A stretch of 12,168 bases of DNA from Sutterella sp. (lineage in GTDB: Bacteria > Pseudomonadota > Gammaproteobacteria > Burkholderiales > Burkholderiaceae_F): positions 4,106 to 16,273 of the forward strand of contig DNLN01000031.1 in NCBI GenBank assembly GCA_003488465.1, given 5' to 3'. Within the stretch, counting starts at the first letter, position 1. Each line of letters begins with the position of its first letter. The notes below the pieces were generated by a model. It was given only the letters and a program-made list of their open reading frames with translations. It was not told the DNA's origin and ran no database searches. Below are positions 7,305-12,168 of this stretch, one piece after another. The position numbers and the translations under genes were made by a program.

Positions 7305-8795
7305 ATGAGCAATCGTCGTGATTTTCTGAAGACTTCGCTTCTGGGTACGGCCGCTGTTGCAGCGACCACGGTGGCCGGTACGGCTCAGGCTGCTCAGCCT
7401 GGCAGGGGCAAGGTCTATGACCTCGTGATCATCGGTGCCGGCATGGGCGGATTCTGCTGCGCCATCCGCGCCAAGCAGAACGGCCTCAACCCGATCCTGA
7501 TCGAGAAGATGCCGATGCCCGCAGGCAACACCATCTATGCGGCCGGCTTCGTGCTGGGCGTGCACTCCCGTCCGCAGGAAGCGGTTGGCGCCAACAAGGA
7601 CGACAGCGTTGATAAGTTTTATGAGGACATGATCAAGGTGAGCAAGGGCCGTGGCGACAAGGCGCTGTCCCGCTACGTTGCGGAAAATCTTGACCCGATG
7701 ATCACTTGGCTTGAAGACTATGTCGGCATGAAGTTCCGCGCCGGCATGAAGCTTGCCTATCCGATGCTGCAGCGCGCGATGCTGCCCGTCGGCGACGTCA
7801 AGCCGGGTGGCAACCAGCTTGCCGTATGGCTGATGGCCAAGTGCAAGGCGCTCGGCGTTGAGGTGCGTTACAACACCAAGGCTGTCAAGCTCATCGTCGA
7901 TGAGGATTCGGGAGCCGTCAAGGGCGTTGTCGCCCGCAGCAAGGGCAAGGCCGTGAAGCTCTTCGGCCGCTATGGCACGGTCATCGCGACGGGCGGCTAC
8001 TCCGCCAACAACATGATGGTCATCCAGAACTGCGGCGTGGCGGCCGCCAACATGCCGATCCGCGGCTCCCGCATTGTTTCTGGTGAAAACATCACGCTTG
8101 CCCAGGCTGCGTTCGCCAAGTTCGTGAACGTCGACCAGTACCACTGCGGGCCGATCTATGGCCCGACCGGCGCCAATCCGCTGAACATCGTGAACAACGG
8201 CATCGCCGTCTCGATGGACAAGACCGAGCGCTACACCGACGAAGGTCTCACCTATGTCCAGATGAGCCGTGATACGGCCGCTCTGACGAAGAACAACTGG
8301 GCCTGCATCATCATCGACCAGGATACGCGGGATCTTAAGAAGCTCGCCCCGGACTTTGCTTCCTATCGCATGACCAAGGCGCCCATCTATCAGGCAGACA
8401 CGATTGAGGGCCTGGCGAAGGCTGCAGGGCTTGATCCTGACAAGCTCGTCAAGATCGTTGATGAGTACAACAAGGCGATCAAGGACGGCACGCGCGACAA
8501 GCTCACGCCCCCCAACACGCTGCCCGAGGCTCGTCCTGTTTTGAAGGCTCCGTTCTACGCTGTTCCGTTCCAGGGCGGCATGACGGCAACCTTTGGCGGT
8601 CCGCTCATCAATACCGAAGCGCGCGTTCTCAATAACGAGAACCGCGTGATTCCGGGGCTCTTTGCAATCGGCAATGCCGCCGGCGGTCTGTTCTATGACG
8701 ACTACATTGGCGGTGCGCAGCTCTCGAGTGCTGCCGTGTTTGGCATCCGGGTTGCCGATGTTGTCAAGCAGGTCAAGGCTGAGGCAAAGAAGTAA
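7305..8795 (+). CDS. Tat-exported FAD-dependent reductase, fumarate-reductase/flavocytochrome c superfamily
   Basis: A 496-residue precursor with a twin-arginine signal, SNRRDFLKT (residues 2-10), a hydrophobic Ala-rich stretch and a likely cleavage after AQA (29). The FAD site GAGMGG (44-49) follows, then EKMPMPAGNT, and near the C-terminus PGLFAIGNAAGG, both typical of the succinate dehydrogenase/fumarate reductase flavoprotein superfamily. It probably transfers electrons to an organic acceptor in the periplasm. Unlike flavocytochrome c3 it has no CXXCH haem motif and no FMN-binding domain, so it needs a separate electron donor. His280 matches an active-site His of Shewanella fumarate reductase. 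The HHTMGG motif is replaced by TATFGG (427-432), and the substrate arginine in NRLGG by Tyr467 (DDYIGG), so fumarate is unlikely. ATG 7305 is chosen because GGAG (7293-7296) precedes it and the Tat motif begins there; an in-frame extension from 7245 would bury the signal. The substrate is unknown. Confidence 0.88.
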   Translation: MSNRRDFLKTSLLGTAAVAATTVAGTAQAAQPGRGKVYDLVIIGAGMGGFCCAIRAKQNGLNPILIEKMPMPAGNTIYAAGFVLGVHSRPQEAVGANKDDSVDKFYEDMIKVSKGRGDKALSRYVAENLDPMITWLEDYVGMKFRAGMKLAYPMLQRAMLPVGDVKPGGNQLAVWLMAKCKALGVEVRYNTKAVKLIVDEDSGAVKGVVARSKGKAVKLFGRYGTVIATGGYSANNMMVIQNCGVAAANMPIRGSRIVSGENITLAQAAFAKFVNVDQYHCGPIYGPTGANPLNIVNNGIAVSMDKTERYTDEGLTYVQMSRDTAALTKNNWACIIIDQDTRDLKKLAPDFASYRMTKAPIYQADTIEGLAKAAGLDPDKLVKIVDEYNKAIKDGTRDKLTPPNTLPEARPVLKAPFYAVPFQGGMTATFGGPLINTEARVLNNENRVIPGLFAIGNAAGGLFYDDYIGGAQLSSAAVFGIRVADVVKQVKAEAKK

Positions 8796-8813
8796 GAGGC
8801 TATATGAACCTCA

Positions 8814-8845
8814 GGAAGGCGCTCCGCGCATGCAGGAGCCCTTCC
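8814..8845 (+). terminator. Strong bulged hairpin after the flavoprotein gene
   Basis: GGAAGG-C-GCTCC (8814-8825) pairs with GGAGC-CCTTCC (8835-8845): 11 base pairs with one bulged C and a 9-nt loop, 18 nt after the stop codon. No T-run follows, so it is either a Rho-type or mRNA-stabilising 3' structure rather than a classical intrinsic terminator. Confidence 0.45.
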
Positions 8846-8851
8846 GCGAGC

Positions 8852-8879
8852 CGCCCGGGGTGGTATTCCATCTCGGGCG
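8852..8879 (+). other. Second tandem hairpin before the sensor kinase gene
   Basis: CGCCCG (8852-8857) pairs with CGGGCG (8874-8879), and the stem continues as GGGTGG against CCATCT with two G·T pairs, closed by a TATT loop, giving 12 pairs. It stands 6 nt after the first hairpin, with no T-run. The pair probably marks the boundary between the flavoprotein and two-component transcription units. Confidence 0.45.
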
Positions 8880-8885
8880 CTTGCG

Positions 8886-8915
8886 TTAACATGAGCGAAT
8901 CCGGCTCGTGATACT
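8886..8915 (+). promoter_or_regulatory. Candidate promoter of the sensor kinase operon
   Basis: TTAACA (8886-8891, five of six to TTGACA) is followed after 18 nt by GATACT (8910-8915, four of six to TATAAT). A transcript from it would begin about 1-3 nt before ATG 8924, making it nearly leaderless. That fits the absence of a good ribosome site but is unproven. Confidence 0.3.
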
Positions 8916-8923
8916 GAGTAGAA

Positions 8924-10699
8924 ATGCAAGTCTTAATACGGAGTTGTCTCCTTGTGCTGCTGACTGCGGCGATGGCTTTGGCCGGGGCGCAGGACTCCAG
9001 ACCGACGATTGTGATCGGTCTGATCGACACGTTTGACCCCCATTTCTATGTCAAGACCTTTTCGGGTACCGTCGACTATCTCGAGGAGCGGCTTCCTCAA
9101 TACAGAATCCAGGCGGTCGATATCGACTGGCGCGATATCGATGAGGGCATTCGCAGGTACAGGCCGCAATACCTGCTGCTCTCCGGCTCCGACTATGTGT
9201 CCCTCATTGACCGATATGGTGCGCAGCAGCTCGTTACGCGCAGGAAAAAGGGAGTGCTGGACGTCAATCGGTCGGTGAGCTCAACAATCATCGCCCTGAA
9301 CCAAGAGCAGGCCCCCGGTTCGCTTGCCGACCTTAAGAACAAGACGGTTGCCGTCACGCAGAAGGGCAGTTTTGACGGATGGCTCATTGCAAGCGGAGAG
9401 ATCGCAGCAGCGGGCTACGATCCCGAGCATTTCTTTTCCCGGATCATTGAGACGAACTATGGCATTCCCGATGTGCTAACGCTCGTCAAGACGGGAGCAG
9501 TGCACGCCGGCGTACTGGCCACATGCGAGTATGAGCGGATGGTGCAGGCGGGCCGTATTGCCCCCGAGGAAATCCGGATCATCGCAAGAAAGCAGGCGGG
9601 AGCGGGCAGCTGCGTGCGCTCGACGCAGCTTTATCCAGATGCCGTGATCGCCGCCCTGCCGGAGGCTTCCTCCGGAATGAACAAGGTCGTTCTGACGGCG
9701 CTTCTGTCGATGCCCGTTGAGAGGTATGACTTTGAGTGGGACATTGGTAACAGCAACGCGAGCGTGCTGGTGCTGATGCGAACGCTCAAGTTGGGGCCCT
9801 ATCTGTCCCTGCGGGAAACTTCTCCGAGGGCGCTTTTTATGCGCTACCGCAATGAGGTGTTTCTGGGGTTTGCTCTTTTCGGAGCCATTCTTCTGCACAT
9901 CGTGTCGCTCAATATCCTCGTGCGGCGCAGAACTCGCGAACTGATTCGGACTCAGCGTGAAAAAGAGGCGCTCAACGAGGAGGCAAAAGCCGCCGAGAGA
10001 AAGGTTGCCGAACTCGAGCGCGTGACGCTGGTAGCCCAGCTCTCCAATATTTTTGCCCACGAGATCAAGCAGCCGATAACGGGGATACTCTACAACGTGT
10101 CAGCGTTGCGGCTGAGGCTCAAGAACAAGGGAATCGACGATCCGCTTGCACTAAAGATTTCCGACAGTCTCATCGAGCAGGCAAACCGCAGCGCCGACAT
10201 CGTCGAGCGCGTACGAGCCTATGCCAAAAAGAGAGCGCGAACGGATGGTTCATGTTGCCTGAAGGATGTGATTGAAGAGGCCGTCCGAGCAAGTGCGAAA
10301 CGCGAGGCGGTCACAGTGATCGCTTCCGAAGCGCAGTGTGTGCAGGGAGACGCCACGGAGCTGATGCTCCTCATTGCCAATTTGATCCGTAACGGTCTGC
10401 AGGCGGCGCAGGCCGGTAAGAGCCCGGCCGTGCGCGTTGAGGTGCTTGAGCAGGGGGCGGAATTTGTCGTGACCGTGACTGACAATGGTCCGGAGATTCA
10501 GGACGAGGTTTTTGAAAAGATCGGTCGTGCGGGATTTACGTCAAAGACGGACGGACTGGGATTCGGACTGTCGATTGCACAGGCGATCGCCGAGCGGCAT
10601 GGCGGGCATCTCGAGTATCGCAGAAATCCGAACGGAGGCCTGACCGTGCTGCTTCATCTGAAGCGGTTTGAGAAACAGAGTGGGGGACGTTCATGCTGA
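8924..10699 (+). CDS. Sensor histidine kinase with periplasmic PhnD-like binding domain
   Basis: A 591-residue sensor. A signal peptide or first membrane helix (residues 4-22, cleavage near AGA) leads to a periplasmic domain (about 25-300) of the PhnD-like solute-binding fold, recognisable from the SLADLKNKTVAV and GSFDGW segments and the CVRSTQLYPDAVIAALPE stretch. Cys201 and Cys230 lie in this domain. One membrane helix (about 312-333) is followed by a coiled-coil linker (about 338-365), an H-box with phospho-acceptor His379 in HEIKQP, an N-box with Asn490, the DNGP G1 box and the GLGFGLSIA G2 box. This layout matches the TtrS class of redox or electron-acceptor sensors. It should autophosphorylate on binding a periplasmic ligand and pass phosphate to the regulator overlapping its 3' end. 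The ligand is unknown. The ribosome site at the ATG is weak (gag only), but the start is needed to keep the signal peptide. Confidence 0.9.
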   Translation: MQVLIRSCLLVLLTAAMALAGAQDSRPTIVIGLIDTFDPHFYVKTFSGTVDYLEERLPQYRIQAVDIDWRDIDEGIRRYRPQYLLLSGSDYVSLIDRYGAQQLVTRRKKGVLDVNRSVSSTIIALNQEQAPGSLADLKNKTVAVTQKGSFDGWLIASGEIAAAGYDPEHFFSRIIETNYGIPDVLTLVKTGAVHAGVLATCEYERMVQAGRIAPEEIRIIARKQAGAGSCVRSTQLYPDAVIAALPEASSGMNKVVLTALLSMPVERYDFEWDIGNSNASVLVLMRTLKLGPYLSLRETSPRALFMRYRNEVFLGFALFGAILLHIVSLNILVRRRTRELIRTQREKEALNEEAKAAERKVAELERVTLVAQLSNIFAHEIKQPITGILYNVSALRLRLKNKGIDDPLALKISDSLIEQANRSADIVERVRAYAKKRARTDGSCCLKDVIEEAVRASAKREAVTVIASEAQCVQGDATELMLLIANLIRNGLQAAQAGKSPAVRVEVLEQGAEFVVTVTDNGPEIQDEVFEKIGRAGFTSKTDGLGFGLSIAQAIAERHGGHLEYRRNPNGGLTVLLHLKRFEKQSGGRSC

Positions 10700-11310
10700 A
10701 CAGTCTGGTGCGCATTGTTGATGATGAGGCCGATGTCAGGGATTCTGTGAGCCTGTTTCTGCAGATGGCCGGACTTGAGGTCGCCGCTTACGCGGGGGCC
10801 CGGGAGTTTCTCGAGCGGGATGATTTTGCCAGGCCGGGGTGCGTGATCCTGGATGTACGCATGCCGGACATGACGGGCATCGAGCTGCAGCATGAGTTCG
10901 GAGTTCGCGGAATCGATCTGCCGATCATTTTCCTGTCTGCGCACGGCGACATCGAAATGGCCGTGAAGGCGGTGCAGCGCGGAGCGGTGGACTTTCTCGT
11001 GAAGCCGCCTGAGCCCGAAAAGCTTCTTGCGCTTGTTCAGAGGACGATTGATGCGCATCAGAAAAAGCGCAGGGCGGACAGGGATCGGGGGCAGTTGCGC
11101 GCACAGTACGAGACGCTCACGCCAGCCGAAAAGCAGATTGCATTTCTGGTCGCCAAGGGTTTTTCCAATGCAACGATCGGCGACGTGCAGGGGATTTCCG
11201 AACGCACGGTCAAGAGTCACCGCGCCAAGATCTACGGCAAGCTCGACCTCGCGAATGCGGTGGAGGTATCCGAGTTTCTTCGTGAAGCCGGTCTTACCGA
11301 GAGAGGATAA
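10693..11310 (+). CDS. FixJ/NarL-type response regulator with LuxR-family DNA-binding domain
   Basis: A 205-residue regulator. The receiver domain has the acidic pair Asp10-Asp11 with Glu12, phospho-acceptor Asp54 in ILDVRMPDM, a Ser/Thr switch in FLSAHGD, and Lys in FLVKPPEP. A linker (about 122-138) leads to a LuxR-type helix-turn-helix beginning LTPAEKQIAFLVAKG, with the recognition region in ERTVKSHRAKIYGKL. It should bind DNA as a phosphorylated dimer and activate or repress target promoters. The start overlaps the kinase gene by 7 nt with a GGGGGA ribosome site at 10682-10687, so kinase and regulator are probably coupled in synthesis. The downstream flavoprotein starts 2 nt after its stop, making it an obvious target or co-transcribed partner. 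Confidence 0.93.
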   Translation: MLNSLVRIVDDEADVRDSVSLFLQMAGLEVAAYAGAREFLERDDFARPGCVILDVRMPDMTGIELQHEFGVRGIDLPIIFLSAHGDIEMAVKAVQRGAVDFLVKPPEPEKLLALVQRTIDAHQKKRRADRDRGQLRAQYETLTPAEKQIAFLVAKGFSNATIGDVQGISERTVKSHRAKIYGKLDLANAVEVSEFLREAGLTERG

Positions 11311-11312
11311 CC

Positions 11313-12168
11313 ATGGTGCAAAGACGCACATTGATCAAGGCGATTCCGGCGCTCGCATTGAGCCCGGCGCTGGCGTTTGCCGAGCCCTCCACCCAACAGT
11401 GGGATCGGCAGTTTGACGTCGTGGTTCTCGGGGCGGGAGGTGCGGGGCTTGCGGCTGCACTCACGGCGGCCGGCAGAGGGCTTTCCGTTGTTGTCTACGA
11501 AAAGGCAGACAACATTGGAGGAGATACGCTCAACAGTTCAGGCTTTTTCAATGCGGCGGGACTCGGCAAGGTTGCCGATGCGCCGAAGAACCATGCTGAG
11601 GAGATGCTTGCGCTGGGCGGCGGACTCAATGATCCGGAACTCGTGCGCACGTTCACTGAGCGATGCCCGGAGGCGTTAAGGTGGCTTGAGAGCCTTGGCA
11701 TGCAGTTCGAAAGCAAGCCGTACAAGATCTACGGAACTCGGCAATACCGCTCCTACAGGCCGCACCGGCCGCGAGGAACCGGTTACATCCATGTCCTTGG
11801 AGAAGCGTGCCTGAAGGCCGGAGTCGTGATCCAGTCCGCAACTGCGGCGTTGAATCTGTATCAGGATCCAGAGACCCGCAGAGTGCTTGGTGTGCAGGTT
11901 GCGCATCAGGGTGAGCGGATTGCCGTCAGAGCCCGTAGGGGCGTTGTTCTGGCAACCGGCGGGTTCGGCGCAAATCATGAGATGCTCAGGCAGCATGCCC
12001 CCGCTGTTGCCTCTCTGGAGCACGATTCGGCAATCGGAGCAACCGGAGACGGTCATCTGCTTGCCGAGCGGGCGGGGGCTGAACTCGTCAACATGAAATA
12101 CGTGGAAATCGTTCCCGGAGGTCCGGTTTCGATCGCTCATGTGATCCGGCTGGATATCTATCCGGATC
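11313..12168 (+). CDS. FAD-dependent flavoprotein with Tat-like signal, 5' part (partial)
   Basis: The frame opens at ATG 11313 and is still open at the window end; 285 residues are visible. The N-terminus (QRRTLIK, residues 3-9, then a hydrophobic run ending AFA at 23) is a Tat-type signal with Leu-Ile in place of the usual Phe-Leu. The FAD site is GAGGAG (40-45), followed by EKADNIGGDT and LATGGFGANHEML, all typical of the fumarate-reductase flavoprotein superfamily. ATGDGHLLAERAGA is also characteristic of that family. At the position of the catalytic His in fumarate reductase (QAHP) this protein has EIVP (Val267), so its chemistry differs from fumarate reduction. No haem motif is seen in the visible part. 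GAGAGG (11301-11306), inside the end of the regulator gene, is its ribosome site, and the 2-nt gap makes it an operon partner of the two-component pair. Its C-terminal residues and stop are outside the window. Confidence 0.85.
   Translation, partial: MVQRRTLIKAIPALALSPALAFAEPSTQQWDRQFDVVVLGAGGAGLAAALTAAGRGLSVVVYEKADNIGGDTLNSSGFFNAAGLGKVADAPKNHAEEMLALGGGLNDPELVRTFTERCPEALRWLESLGMQFESKPYKIYGTRQYRSYRPHRPRGTGYIHVLGEACLKAGVVIQSATAALNLYQDPETRRVLGVQVAHQGERIAVRARRGVVLATGGFGANHEMLRQHAPAVASLEHDSAIGATGDGHLLAERAGAELVNMKYVEIVPGGPVSIAHVIRLDIYPD

Noticed and set aside
7221..8144. 307-residue open frame on the minus strand opposite the first flavoprotein gene
   Set aside because: It is antisense to a gene with a Tat signal and FAD motifs. 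Its translation is His/Asp/Val-rich low-complexity sequence, as expected from the antisense of GC-rich coding DNA.
1..12168. CRISPR arrays, tRNA or rRNA genes, insertion-sequence ends or attachment sites
   Set aside because: No regularly spaced repeats, cloverleaf-like segment, transposase motif or flanking terminal inverted repeat was seen on either strand.

Overview
The window looks like chromosomal DNA of a betaproteobacterium of the order Burkholderiales. The order hflK–hflC–small membrane protein (DUF2065)–hisZ–purA–phosphoribosyltransferase is the conserved core arrangement of that group. Tat-exported FAD flavoproteins paired with a PhnD-type sensor kinase point to an anaerobic gut member of the Sutterellaceae (Sutterella/Parasutterella-like). 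The taxonomic call is inference from gene content and order; no RNA gene is present to confirm it.

Layout. Positions 1–3627 (+) are a tightly packed housekeeping operon: the 3' end of hflK, hflC, a DUF2065 protein, hisZ and purA, with ATGA stop/start overlaps at two junctions. After a hairpin-rich gap comes a stand-alone phosphoribosyltransferase (3739–4275), then a formate/nitrite-type channel (4464–5288). Convergent to the channel, with only 5 nt between the stop codons, is a minus-strand gene (5294–6946). It encodes an unusual protein with an HExxH metallopeptidase-like N-terminus and a von Willebrand A domain (CobT-like). A 358-bp divergent intergenic region (6947–7304) carries repeated TGCCA/TGGCA elements, including a direct repeat spaced by 11 bp and a perfect palindrome.

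Positions 7305–12168 (+) form what appears to be a periplasmic anaerobic-respiration module. It has a Tat-exported FAD protein of the fumarate-reductase flavoprotein superfamily (7305–8795), two strong tandem hairpins, a sensor kinase with a periplasmic PhnD-like domain (8924–10699), an overlapping FixJ/NarL-type response regulator (10693–11310), and a second, divergent Tat-signal FAD flavoprotein starting 2 nt later and running off the window end. Neither flavoprotein has a CXXCH haem motif in the part visible. Both have lost residues that are catalytic in characterised fumarate reductases, so their substrates are probably not fumarate.

How they work together (inference): the kinase senses an extracytoplasmic small molecule and, through the regulator, controls one or both flavoproteins, which would reduce an organic acceptor in the periplasm with electrons from a cytochrome encoded elsewhere. 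I saw no tRNA, rRNA, CRISPR array, insertion sequence or clear sign of recent transfer.
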